Source: Myxococcota bacterium
GTDB taxonomy: Bacteria > Myxococcota_A > UBA9160 > UBA4427
Length of the DNA stretch: 35,437 nucleotides
Assembly: GCA_028284295.1 (NCBI GenBank)
Contig: JANQSB010000659.1
Coordinates: forward strand, 1 to 35,437
Direction: 5' to 3'
The notes under the pieces were generated by a model, which had not been told where the DNA came from, did no database searches, and was given only the letters and a program-made list of their open reading frames with translations. A program made the position numbers and the translations under genes. Below, piece by piece: positions 18,672 to 25,701 of the stretch (its first letter is position 1; each line of letters begins with the position of its first letter).

Positions 18672-19763
18672 CTAGCGCAGGCCCACGTTGCGCGGCTTCA
18701 CCGTCATGGTGAGCACCCGGCGGCGGGAGCCGTCGGCGGGCTGTGCGGGCGCCACGCGGTTCTCCATGGCGATGAAGGTGTTCGTCGCCAGGGTCGGATC
18801 CTCGGCCACGTCGGCATCCTGGGCGCGGGTGCGGATCACGACACTGAGGCGGATCTCGCGCAGCCGGCTGTGGTCCCAGCTGCCACTCTGGTACTGGGTG
18901 CCGCCGGCGATCGAGCCCGGGTACTCGGTGTTGCTCGTGAACGGCGGCTGCTGGGGGGCCGGCTGGGGATCGTTGTCGACCACGCCGTCGTCGTCGACGT
19001 CGATGAAGAAGGCCGCCTGCATGTCCTCGACGTCTTCCGCGAGAACCACGCCGTTGCGGGTGAGCTGGTTGTTGGGGTTGACCATGTAGACCGTCGCCGG
19101 AATCGCCACCAGCTCCTGGGGGTTGTCGCTCGCCGCCAGCGCGCGCAGGGGCAGGCTGCCGGTTCCTCCTTGGCCGAAGTCGTAGTCGACCCGGACCGAC
19201 GAGACGTTGGCGCCGATGTTGAGGGTGTTGGCCTCGATCCAGGCGCAGGAGTTGCCGCGGCCGGGGTTGTTGCGATCGGCGACGATGACGCCGCCTCGCT
19301 GGTTCAGGCCCGGCACGTCGACGAAGTCGCTGTCCTGGACACCGTTCCCGTCGCTGTCGTAGAAGGGGTTGCCGTCGACGGTGGAGTTGCCCTGGATGGT
19401 CAGGGTGTCCGTGTTGGTGCCGTCGTAGCCCGCCGTGATCCGGGCGCCCAGGTCGTTCTGGGTCTGGCTGATCGGGTTGATGGCGAGAGCGTCGGACACG
19501 ACGATGATGTCCGGCGCGTTCGTGCGGTCGACCGCGCACACGGCACCGCCTTCCGGGACCATGAAGCCGGTCACGCGCAGCTCCCGCTCGACCAGGTCCG
19601 TGATGACGCGCAGGTTCGTCTGGGCTTCGGCGACCTGGTCGACGACCTGATAGGTCGCGGTCTGCCGCGCCAGCATCTCCATCAGGAAGACGGACACGAT
19701 GCCGAGGATCGCCATGGCGACCATGACCTCGGCCAGGGTGAACGCTCGAATGCGACGCTTCAT
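18672..19763 (-). CDS. pilW: PilW-type minor pilin
   Basis: A 363-residue pseudopilin with basic leader MKRRIRA followed by FTLAEVMVAMAILGIVSVFLMEML; the mature Glu5 is present. It has the usual PilW region TNLRVITDLVERELRVTGFM and a large C-terminal domain. The residue before the prepilin-peptidase site is Ala rather than Gly, which usually slows or weakens processing. Two aspartate-rich loops, DSDGNGVQDSD (about residues 139-149) and DVDDDGVVDND (about 258-268), resemble calcium-binding turns. ATG at 19763 is preceded by GAGAG. It lies 8 nt after pilV on the same strand and starts a gene order identical to classical pilV-pilW-pilX-pilY1. Confidence 0.85.
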   Translation of the reverse strand: MKRRIRAFTLAEVMVAMAILGIVSVFLMEMLARQTATYQVVDQVAEAQTNLRVITDLVERELRVTGFMVPEGGAVCAVDRTNAPDIIVVSDALAINPISQTQNDLGARITAGYDGTNTDTLTIQGNSTVDGNPFYDSDGNGVQDSDFVDVPGLNQRGGVIVADRNNPGRGNSCAWIEANTLNIGANVSSVRVDYDFGQGGTGSLPLRALAASDNPQELVAIPATVYMVNPNNQLTRNGVVLAEDVEDMQAAFFIDVDDDGVVDNDPQPAPQQPPFTSNTEYPGSIAGGTQYQSGSWDHSRLREIRLSVVIRTRAQDADVAEDPTLATNTFIAMENRVAPAQPADGSRRRVLTMTVKPRNVGLR

Positions 19764-19771
19764 GGGAGCTC

Positions 19772-20197
19772 TCACGGGTCGTTGTGCCTCACGCTCGAGA
19801 TCGCGTAGGTGCTGCCGGGCGATCCCGCCGGTGCTTCGGGAGTGGTCCAGTTGACCTGCACGTCGAGCAGGCGCAGGGCGGGGTCGGGTCCGGCCTGGAC
19901 CCGCCAGGTGACCGAGTACTGCTGCGGGGCGCTGGGGCCCGAGCCGTTGGTGGGACCGTTGACCACCCGCGGCGCGCTCCAGGCCGAGGGCGGGATCGCG
20001 CCCCAGGGCTGTCGCTGCAGGAACTCCATCTGCTGCTCGGCCACGCGGGCCGCCTCGCTCACGTGCCGGCCGTGACGGGACCCCTGGAGGGCCTGGGTCT
20101 GCATGGCGAGCAGTCCGAGGAGGCCGATCGACAGGATCGTCATGGCGACCAGCAGCTCCAGCAGGGTCAGGCCCTGCTCCTCGCGGTCTCGTTGCAT
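19772..20197 (-). CDS. pilV: PilV-type minor pilin
   Basis: A 141-residue pseudopilin: leader MQRDREEQG, then LTLLELLVAMTILSIGLLGLLAMQ, with Gly at -1 and Glu5 in place, followed by the PilV-like QALQGSRHGRHVSEAARVAEQQMEFL and a short C-terminal domain ending in DVQVNWTTPE. I chose the ATG at 20197 because AGGGAG lies 9 nt upstream. An in-frame ATG at 20215 overlaps the stop of the preceding pseudopilin (TGATG) and would add six residues to the leader. The product is predicted to be an inner-membrane pilin precursor and part of the tip priming complex. Confidence 0.82.
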   Translation of the reverse strand: MQRDREEQGLTLLELLVAMTILSIGLLGLLAMQTQALQGSRHGRHVSEAARVAEQQMEFLQRQPWGAIPPSAWSAPRVVNGPTNGSGPSAPQQYSVTWRVQAGPDPALRLLDVQVNWTTPEAPAGSPGSTYAISSVRHNDP

Positions 20198-20214
20198 CCG
20201 TCGGGCTCCCTGCA

Positions 20215-20883
20215 TCAGTTCGTCCAGGCGTTCGAGGCGGCGTCCCAGGAGTAGACCTTCGGGACGCCCAGCGCGGAGAGCACGACCGCGTAGTCGCGCT
20301 GGCCGGCGGCGGCCCCTCCGTTGGTGAGGTACACGCCGCCTGCACCGGACCCGACCGGACCCGTCGCGCAGGCGTTGGTGAAGCCGACCGGGACGCCGTC
20401 GTTCCGGAAGAGCACCCGGTTCGTCTGGGCGCCGAACTGGTCGCTGAACGACGATCCGGTGGTGTGATTGCCACCGCCGCCGTCCACGGGCACACGCCCG
20501 GCAGCGAAGGTGACCCCCCAGTTCAGGTTCGCGAATTCGGTGGCCGGGTCGGTGGAGACGTTGATGAGCGTCTCGTTGTTGTCGATGCAGCAGTCGCCGT
20601 CGGCGTCTGCGAGGATCACGATGGGGCCGGGGAGGGCGTTGTTGCACGCGTCGACGGCGTTCGGCGCGGTCCACATGACGACGTGCTGCTCTTCAGCGAG
20701 GATCGCCTGGGCCCGGGCCGCCTGGAAGGCGTTCGAGATCATGCGCGCCGTCGTCTTGGCCCGGCTGTTCGACTGCATGCGGTTGAAGCCCGGGATCGTG
20801 AGCGCGGCCGCGATGCCGAGCACCGCCACCACCACCATGATCTCCGTGAGGCTGAAGCCCCGGTTGCGTCGGTTGAGCTGCAC
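20215..20883 (-). CDS. FimT/FimU (GspH)-type pseudopilin, first gene of the minor-pilin operon
   Basis: A 222-residue type IV pilin-like protein. Leader MQLNRRNRG is followed by FSLTEIMVVVAVLGIAAALT, with Gly at -1, Phe at +1 and Glu5, and by the FimT/GspH helix RMQSNSRAKTTARMISNAFQAARAQAI. The C-terminal domain contains DADGDCCIDNNE, an Asp-rich loop with adjacent cysteines, and ends NVLF-like strands then VYSWDAASNAWTN. The start is the GTG at 20883; a longer frame to 20961 would begin ahead of the predicted transcription start of the sigma-54 promoter and adds no pilin leader. It leads pilV, pilW, pilX and the Ig-like lipoprotein gene. Confidence 0.82.
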   Translation of the reverse strand: MQLNRRNRGFSLTEIMVVVAVLGIAAALTIPGFNRMQSNSRAKTTARMISNAFQAARAQAILAEEQHVVMWTAPNAVDACNNALPGPIVILADADGDCCIDNNETLINVSTDPATEFANLNWGVTFAAGRVPVDGGGGNHTTGSSFSDQFGAQTNRVLFRNDGVPVGFTNACATGPVGSGAGGVYLTNGGAAAGQRDYAVVLSALGVPKVYSWDAASNAWTN

Positions 20884-20967
20884 GATCTTCCACTCCCTGG
20901 TTGGCCCTGCAGGCGCCGTGCGGCGAGCGTCGTTCTGCCGCGAAGGCCGTCCGGTCCGCACGAGTTC

Positions 20968-20983
20968 GCAAGGGACGTGCCAA
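20968..20983 (-). promoter_or_regulatory. perfect-consensus sigma-54 promoter of the minor-pilin operon
   Basis: On the minus strand the sequence is TTGGCACGTCCCTTGC, identical to the sigma-54 consensus TTGGCACG-N4-TTGC at all twelve fixed positions. Transcription should start near 20957, giving a leader of about 74 nt before the GTG at 20883. Sigma-54 requires an NtrC-type activator, and one is encoded about 1 kb upstream on the same strand. Confidence 0.9.
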
Positions 20984-21076
20984 GCCAGCGAATCGGCTAG
21001 CCCCGCGACCTTCTTGAGCTTTCGCCGTTCTCGCCGCGGTCCGGGGCGAGCCGGCTATGCAAGGCGCTGCGGAGCC

Positions 21077-21160
21077 CGCAAGCGCTTGCGTACCGCCTTC
21101 GCGCTCGGGAAGGTCTGCACGAGGCGCAGACCCGGCAGCAAGCGAACGCGAAGCGTTCGC
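21077..21160 (-). promoter_or_regulatory. cluster of three inverted repeats, candidate activator-binding (enhancer) region
   Basis: Three dyads lie upstream of the sigma-54 promoter: a perfect 14-bp palindrome CGCAAGCGCTTGCG (21077-21090, about -120 to -133), GGTCTGC/GCAGACC with a 7-nt spacer (21112-21132, about -155 to -175), and GCGAACGC-GAA-GCGTTCGC (21142-21160, about -185 to -203). Distance and symmetry fit upstream activating sites. The distal hairpin is only 3 nt past the stop of the next upstream gene, so it could instead be its terminator. The 280-bp gap (20884-21163) holds no convincing gene. Confidence 0.5.
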
Positions 21161-21163
21161 CAG

Positions 21164-22006
21164 CTAGCGCTCCGTCCCGCTCGCATCCGCGGGTCGGGGC
21201 GTCCGCACCCACAGCACGAAGACCTGGGCGCTGCGGCCGCCGAGGCCGTCGCTCACCTCCACCCGCACGCGATGTCGTCCGGCCTGCTCGGGTCGGGGGC
21301 GCCAGGTGAGGGTGCCTTCGTGTGCCTCGATCCGCATGCCGGGGGGCCCCTCGACCAGCGCGAACTCGAGCAGGGGGTCGTCGTCCGGGTCGACGGCCCC
21401 GATCGGGTACACGAAGGCGCCGTTGGCGTCGAAACCGCGGGGGAAGGTCGTGATCGTCGGTGCCGCGTTGCCCACGACGATCTTGCCCGAGACCCAGGGC
21501 TCGCTCTCGTGGCTGCCGTCGGCGGCCACTACGGTGACTTGCAGCCGGGCGCCTCGTTCCAGGTGCTCCCGGGGCAGCACGGGCGTGGGAGTGGCGAGCG
21601 GTCCACTCGGAAGATGCCAGGTGGTGTGCAGGGAGACCGGGTCGCCGTCCGGGTCGAAGACCTCGACCTGCAGCCGCAGGTCGCTCTGTGCCGTGACCCG
21701 CTCGCGCGTGAACTCGACGCGTCGAAGGGTCGGGGGGCGATTGCCCGGGCGCGGCACCAGAGCGGCCGGTGCCGGGGCCGCGGGCGGCACGGCCTCCGGC
21801 GGCGGTGCCTCGGGACCGGGCGCGGAGACGGCGACGGGCTCCGGTCCCTCGGCGAAGGGCATCGACCGGGTGCTGGCTCCGGAGAGCAACGGCGGAAGCG
21901 CCACGAAGGCGAAGCCACAAACCGCGAGCAGGGCCGCTACCCCGGACAGTGTCTGTCCGGAGAGCGGGGGCAGGGCCCGATCCCTGTGCCTTGCGTTCGC
22001 GTCCAT
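21164..22006 (-). CDS. membrane-anchored Ig-like/He_PIG protein, paralogue of the lipoprotein at 17047-18054
   Basis: A 280-residue protein with one membrane segment or uncleaved signal (about residues 15-42, GVAALLAVCGFAFVALPPLL), a Pro/Ala-rich linker (about 55-85), then two beta-sandwich repeats. The first (about 85-175) has NRPPTLRRVEF, VFDPDGDPVSL and VTVVAADGS. The second (about 178-270) has NAAPTITTFPRGF, DPDDDPLLEFALVEGPPGM and GTLTWRPRPEQAG. Those elements line up with the second and third repeats of the lipoprotein. It is 39 nt downstream of the activator gene on the same strand, so probably co-transcribed. ATG at 22006 follows GAGG; an in-frame GTG at 22039 is possible. Cellular role is unknown. 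Confidence 0.72.
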   Translation of the reverse strand: MDANARHRDRALPPLSGQTLSGVAALLAVCGFAFVALPPLLSGASTRSMPFAEGPEPVAVSAPGPEAPPPEAVPPAAPAPAALVPRPGNRPPTLRRVEFTRERVTAQSDLRLQVEVFDPDGDPVSLHTTWHLPSGPLATPTPVLPREHLERGARLQVTVVAADGSHESEPWVSGKIVVGNAAPTITTFPRGFDANGAFVYPIGAVDPDDDPLLEFALVEGPPGMRIEAHEGTLTWRPRPEQAGRHRVRVEVSDGLGGRSAQVFVLWVRTPRPADASGTER

Positions 22007-22045
22007 CTGTTTGCCTCGGTGCGCGCCTCGTGCGGGCACCCGGAA

Positions 22046-23407
22046 TCAGTCGCGCAACCCGAACTCCTTGATCTTGTAGAGCAGCGCTCGGTGACTGATT
22101 TCGAGCAGCTTCGCTGCGTGCGTGCGGTTTCCACCGGTCGCGGTCAGGGCCCGGCGGATGGTGTCGGCCTCTGCGGCGCGCTTCGCGCGCTTGAGCGAGT
22201 AGGAGGAGCCTTCGCTGGGGTCTTCGCCGCCGATCGCCGAGACGACGCTCTCCGGCAGGTTCTGGAGCGTGATCCGGTCGGTGTCCGCGAGGATCAGCGC
22301 GCGCTCGATGACGTTCTCGAGCTCGCGCACGTTGCCCGGCCACGAATAGCCGGCGAGGCGCTCGAGGGCTTCGTCGGTGATGGTGCGGACCGGCTTGCCG
22401 AGCGCGTCGCGGAAGTGCGCGAGGAAGTGATCGGTCAGCAGCGGGATGTCCTCGCGACGCTCGCGCAGGGGCGGGACGCGCAGGTGCATGACGTTCAGCC
22501 GGTAGAAGAGGTCTTCGCGGAAGCGGCCGGCTTCGATCTCGCGTTCCAGCTCGCGCGAGGTCGCCGCGATGACCCGTACGTCCACCTGCTGGGCCTTGGT
22601 CTCGCCCACCGGGCGAACCTCTTCTTCCTGGAGCACGCGAAGGAGCTTCACCTGGAGCGCGGCGGGCAGCTCGCCGATCTCGTCGAGGAAGATGGAGCCA
22701 CCATTGGCTTCGACGAAGAGGCCGCGGCGGGCCCGCGCCGCTCCCGTGAAGGCGCCCTTGGCGTGTCCGAAGAGCTCGCTCTCGAGCAGGTTCTCGGGAA
22801 TGGCCCCGCAGTTCACGGCGACGAAGGCCTCGTCGCGACGCGGAGACTGGGCGTGGATGGCTCGCGCGAGCACCTCCTTCCCGGTTCCGCTCTCGCCGGT
22901 CAGCAGGGCGGTGGTCTTGTAGGTGGCGGTCCGTTCGAGCAGCTCGAGGAGCTCGATCATCGGCTTCGACGCCGCCACGATGGGGCGGTCGCCGACGGCC
23001 CGCTGCACGTCGCGCTGGAGCCGCGCGTTGGCCTGGCGGAGCTTCTCCCGCTCCCAGGCCTTGCGGATGGTCAGCACCACCTCGCTGGGCTGGAAGGGCT
23101 TCGCGAGATAGTCGTACGCGCCTCGGCGCATCGCCTCGACGGCGAGGTCCTCGGTTCCGTAGGCGGACATCAGGACGATCGGCGCGCCCGGCAGCTGGCG
23201 CGCGATCTGCGGCATCAGCTCGAAGCCGTCGACGCCGGGCATCCGCAGGTCGCAGAGCACCACGTCGACCGGTTGCTCCTCGATTCGTTCGAGGGCGCGC
23301 TCGCCGCAGTCGGCGGTCGCGACCTCGTAGCCCTCGCTGGCGAGCACGAGCTCGAGGCTCTCTCGGAAGGCCTCGTCGTCGTCGACGATCAGGATGCGTT
23401 GAGCCAT
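22046..23407 (-). CDS. second NtrC-family sigma-54 response regulator
   Basis: A 453-residue activator: receiver domain (1-120) with DDD at 9-11, Asp53 in VVLCDLRMPG and Lys in YLAKPFQPSE; AAA+ domain (about 140-370) with GESGTGKE, GAFTGA, GGSIFLDEIGEL and FREDLFYRLNV; and a Fis-type HTH at the end (GGNRTHAAKLLEISHRALLYK). It has all residues needed to be phosphorylated and to remodel sigma-54 polymerase. No kinase is adjacent; the unpaired kinase at 11286-12749 is a candidate partner. The ATG at 23407 follows AGAGG at 10 nt; an upstream extension of 61 codons lacks domain content. Its position near the consensus promoter suggests that it controls the minor-pilin operon. Confidence 0.9.
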   Translation of the reverse strand: MAQRILIVDDDEAFRESLELVLASEGYEVATADCGERALERIEEQPVDVVLCDLRMPGVDGFELMPQIARQLPGAPIVLMSAYGTEDLAVEAMRRGAYDYLAKPFQPSEVVLTIRKAWEREKLRQANARLQRDVQRAVGDRPIVAASKPMIELLELLERTATYKTTALLTGESGTGKEVLARAIHAQSPRRDEAFVAVNCGAIPENLLESELFGHAKGAFTGAARARRGLFVEANGGSIFLDEIGELPAALQVKLLRVLQEEEVRPVGETKAQQVDVRVIAATSRELEREIEAGRFREDLFYRLNVMHLRVPPLRERREDIPLLTDHFLAHFRDALGKPVRTITDEALERLAGYSWPGNVRELENVIERALILADTDRITLQNLPESVVSAIGGEDPSEGSSYSLKRAKRAAEADTIRRALTATGGNRTHAAKLLEISHRALLYKIKEFGLRD

Positions 23408-23562
23408 GCGGCACTTGCCTCTCGGGACCTCATCGGCAGAGAGGCGCGGTTCACCTGAGGAGGATGCGTGGAAGCGGGCAGGGCCCGGGGTGAATTCGCC
23501 GCATGTCGGCTGCCGGCTGGGGACGTGTGACTCACCGCACAAATTCCCCTCAAGGAGCCGGA

Positions 23563-23606
23563 GGGAGGCTGGCTCAAGTCCCCGAAACACGGGGCCGATA
23601 CCTCCC
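23563..23606 (+). promoter_or_regulatory. possible structured leader ahead of the HTH-pilM operon
   Basis: GGGAGG (23563-23568) can pair with CCTCCC (23601-23606), enclosing a CCCCG-AAACA-CGGGG hairpin (23580-23594). A competing pairing, GAGCC (23555-23559) with GGCTC (23571-23575), uses the outer stem's 5' arm as its loop, so two folds may exclude each other. It lies 57 nt before the HTH start. I see no match to the known cyclic-dinucleotide riboswitch cores. The rest of the 256-bp divergent gap (23408-23663) shows no clear promoter. Confidence 0.25.
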
Positions 23607-23663
23607 GAGGACTCTCACCGTGGCCAGCGACGACGGCTGCGGGTCGCCGGAAGGGAATTGCCG

Positions 23664-24026
23664 TTGCCGAGCAACAACGTTCAGACCTTCAGGGAAGGGC
23701 TCATGATGAGCAAGGCGGAGCTGGCGCGAAAGGCCGGGCTCTCGACGCTCACGATCGATCGGGTGGAAGCCGGTCGGCCGTGCCGGCTCGACACGAAGCG
23801 CAAGATCCTGCTCGCGCTCGGGCTGAAGGTGTCGGACAAGGACCGGCTCTTCGGTGTGGGCGCCGACGAGGCGCCGGGGGCCGCTCCTTCTTCTTCCTCT
23901 CCTTCTACTCCTGCGCCCGAGACCCCGCCCGGCTCGCCGACGTCGGGCACCCCGGCTTCGGCCGGATCGACGCCTGCCGCGTCGCCCTGGGCGGGACCGA
24001 CCACGCGAAACGGAGATCGCCGATGA
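23664..24026 (+). CDS. small XRE-like helix-turn-helix protein coupled to pilM
   Basis: A 120-residue protein. Residues 3-65 are a Cro/C1 (XRE)-type HTH: NNVQTFREGLMMSKAELARK, AGLSTLTIDRVEAGRP and KRKILLALGLKVSDKDRLFG. The remaining 50 residues are a disordered Ser/Pro/Thr/Ala tail. The TTG at 23664 is chosen because GGAAGGG ends 8 nt upstream and the HTH homology starts at once; ATG codons at 23703 and 23706 would cut off the first helix. The stop overlaps the pilM ATG as ATGA, so it is translationally tied to the pilus operon. DNA binding is inferred from the fold; whether it regulates this operon is unknown. Confidence 0.75.
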   Translation: MPSNNVQTFREGLMMSKAELARKAGLSTLTIDRVEAGRPCRLDTKRKILLALGLKVSDKDRLFGVGADEAPGAAPSSSSPSTPAPETPPGSPTSGTPASAGSTPAASPWAGPTTRNGDRR

Positions 24027-25105
24027 AGCTTGCAATGCCGCGATTCGGAAAGGCCAGTGTGGTGGGCCTGGACATCGGGTCTTCGGCCGTGAAGGCCGTC
24101 GAGATCCACTCGAAGGGCCGCGACAAGGGATTCGAGCTTCGCAGCCTGGGGATCGCCCCGCTGCCCAACGAGGCGATCGTGCAGGGCGCCTTCCTGAACT
24201 CGAGCGCCATCGTGGACGCGATCGGCGAAGCCATCGACGTCGGTCGCATCAAGAGCAAGGAGGTTGCCGTCGCGGTCTCCGGGCACTCGGTGATCGTCAA
24301 GAAGGTCAGCCTGCCCGCCATGACCCGCGAGGAGCTGGAAGACCAGATCCAGTGGGAGGCCGAGCAGTACATCCCCTTCGACGTGAACGAGGTGCACCTC
24401 GACTTCCAGATCCTCGACACCAGCGAAGGGGAAGGGCAGATGGACGTCCTCCTGGTCGCGGCGAAGCGCGATCTGGTCGACGACTACGTCCAGGTCATCC
24501 AGGAGGCCGGGCTGACTCCGGCCTGCGTCGACGTCGCCGCCTTCGCCGTCGAGAACGCCTACGAGATGAACTACACGCCGCAGCCCGACGAGGTCGTCGC
24601 GCTGGTGAACATCGGGGCCCAGGTCGTGAACATCAACGTGATCCAGAACGGGATCCCGGCCTTCACCCGCGACATCACCACCGGCGGGAACCAATACACC
24701 GAAGAGATCCAGAAGTCGCTCTCCATCTCCTTCGACGAGGCCGAGCGCATCAAGCTCGGAGGCAACGCCCTGGAGCAGAACCAGGAAGTCGTGCCGCAGG
24801 AAGTGGAGCATGCCATCCGCTCCGTGACCGACACGGTCATCGGGGAGATCGCCCGCTCGCTCGACTTCTTCACGGCGACGGCCGCGGAGAGTCGCATCAA
24901 CCGCGTGCTCCTCTCCGGGGGCGGCTCCGGAGTGTCCGGTCTCGACAGCTCCTTCGCCGAGCGAAGCGGTCTCGAGGTCGAGCTGATGAACCCGCTGGCG
25001 CGGATGCTGCCGAGCAAGGGCTTCGACGACGACTACCTGGCGACCGTCGGTTCGTCGCTGGGCGTCTGCATCGGGCTCGCGAGCCGGAAGGTGGAGGTCC
25101 AATGA
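24023..25105 (+). CDS. pilM: type IV pilus actin-like protein PilM
   Basis: A 360-residue cytoplasmic actin-fold protein that binds the N-terminal tail of PilN and links the motor to the alignment subcomplex. It shows the phosphate-1 motif GLDIGSSAVKAVEI near residue 13, the PilM-specific KKVSLPAMTREELEDQIQWE and AEQYIPFDVNEVHLDFQIL, the phosphate-2 strand VALVNIGAQVVNINVI, and the adenosine motif VLLSGGGSGVSGLDS. Length is typical. ATG overlaps the HTH stop and its own stop overlaps the pilN ATG (both ATGA). The frame is open upstream, but the MKLAMPRFG start fits the family. Confidence 0.95.
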   Translation: MKLAMPRFGKASVVGLDIGSSAVKAVEIHSKGRDKGFELRSLGIAPLPNEAIVQGAFLNSSAIVDAIGEAIDVGRIKSKEVAVAVSGHSVIVKKVSLPAMTREELEDQIQWEAEQYIPFDVNEVHLDFQILDTSEGEGQMDVLLVAAKRDLVDDYVQVIQEAGLTPACVDVAAFAVENAYEMNYTPQPDEVVALVNIGAQVVNINVIQNGIPAFTRDITTGGNQYTEEIQKSLSISFDEAERIKLGGNALEQNQEVVPQEVEHAIRSVTDTVIGEIARSLDFFTATAAESRINRVLLSGGGSGVSGLDSSFAERSGLEVELMNPLARMLPSKGFDDDYLATVGSSLGVCIGLASRKVEVQ

Positions 25106-25689
25106 TCGAGATCAATCTACTTCCCCACCGCGAAGCGCGACGCGCGGCGGACCTGCGCCAGACGGCCGGCATCCTGGTCCTCGGCCTGGTGTTGGTCTGC
25201 GGCGGTATCGCGATGGTGGATCGAGGGATCGACCGCGACATCTCCGACGCCGAAGCGACGGTGCGCCAGCTCGAGGCGGACATCGCACGCTACAAGCCCG
25301 AGCAGGAGCAGGTCGAGAAGTTCAAGGCCAAGCGCAGCGAGCTCGAGGACAAGCTGGACGTCATCAAGGGCCTCGACCGCGCGCGCAGCGGCCCGGTCCG
25401 GATCATGGACGAGCTCTCGAAGAGCACGCCCGACCGCCTGTGGCTGACCTCGCTGGCGACGGAAGGGGTCCAGATCACCGTGGAAGGCGACAGCCTGGAC
25501 ACGGGCGTGGTCGCCGACTTCCTGCGGAGCCTGAATGCATCGCCGTACTTCACCGAGGTAGACCTCGAGCGGACCTCGTCCGGGGCACAGGTGGAGGGCG
25601 TCAAGCTCGTGCACTTCATCATCACCGCCGCGCTGGCGGACCCCGACGCGGATGAAGACGACGCCGAGTCCACCCCGGAAGAGGCCTAG
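25102..25689 (+). CDS. pilN: type IV pilus assembly protein PilN
   Basis: A 195-residue single-pass inner-membrane protein. It starts with MIEINLLPHREARR, the conserved PilM-binding INLLP motif, followed by one membrane helix (about 22-42), a coiled coil (about 45-95) and a periplasmic ferredoxin-like domain (about 100-175) with STPDRLWLTSL and VADFLRSLNASPYF. The end is acidic (DPDADEDDAESTPEE). PilN pairs with PilO in the periplasm and with PilM in the cytoplasm. The gene overlaps pilM by 4 nt and lies 12 nt before pilO. Confidence 0.93.
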   Translation: MIEINLLPHREARRAADLRQTAGILVLGLVLVCGGIAMVDRGIDRDISDAEATVRQLEADIARYKPEQEQVEKFKAKRSELEDKLDVIKGLDRARSGPVRIMDELSKSTPDRLWLTSLATEGVQITVEGDSLDTGVVADFLRSLNASPYFTEVDLERTSSGAQVEGVKLVHFIITAALADPDADEDDAESTPEEA

Positions 25690-25701
25690 AGGACGCTCAC
25701 C

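Noticed and set aside
20884-20961. Longer form of the FimT-like protein starting at 20961
   Set aside because: The extra 26 codons include the predicted transcription start and leader of the sigma-54 unit, and would put the pilin leader far from the N-terminus.
23521-23663. Cyclic-dinucleotide (GEMM-type) riboswitch upstream of pilM
   Set aside because: I looked for the conserved core segments of class I and II c-di-GMP aptamers and did not find them; only generic GC stems are present.
23503-23706. 67-codon plus-strand frame in the gap before the HTH gene
   Set aside because: No Shine-Dalgarno and no motif; it overlaps the HTH start in another frame and has low-complexity content.
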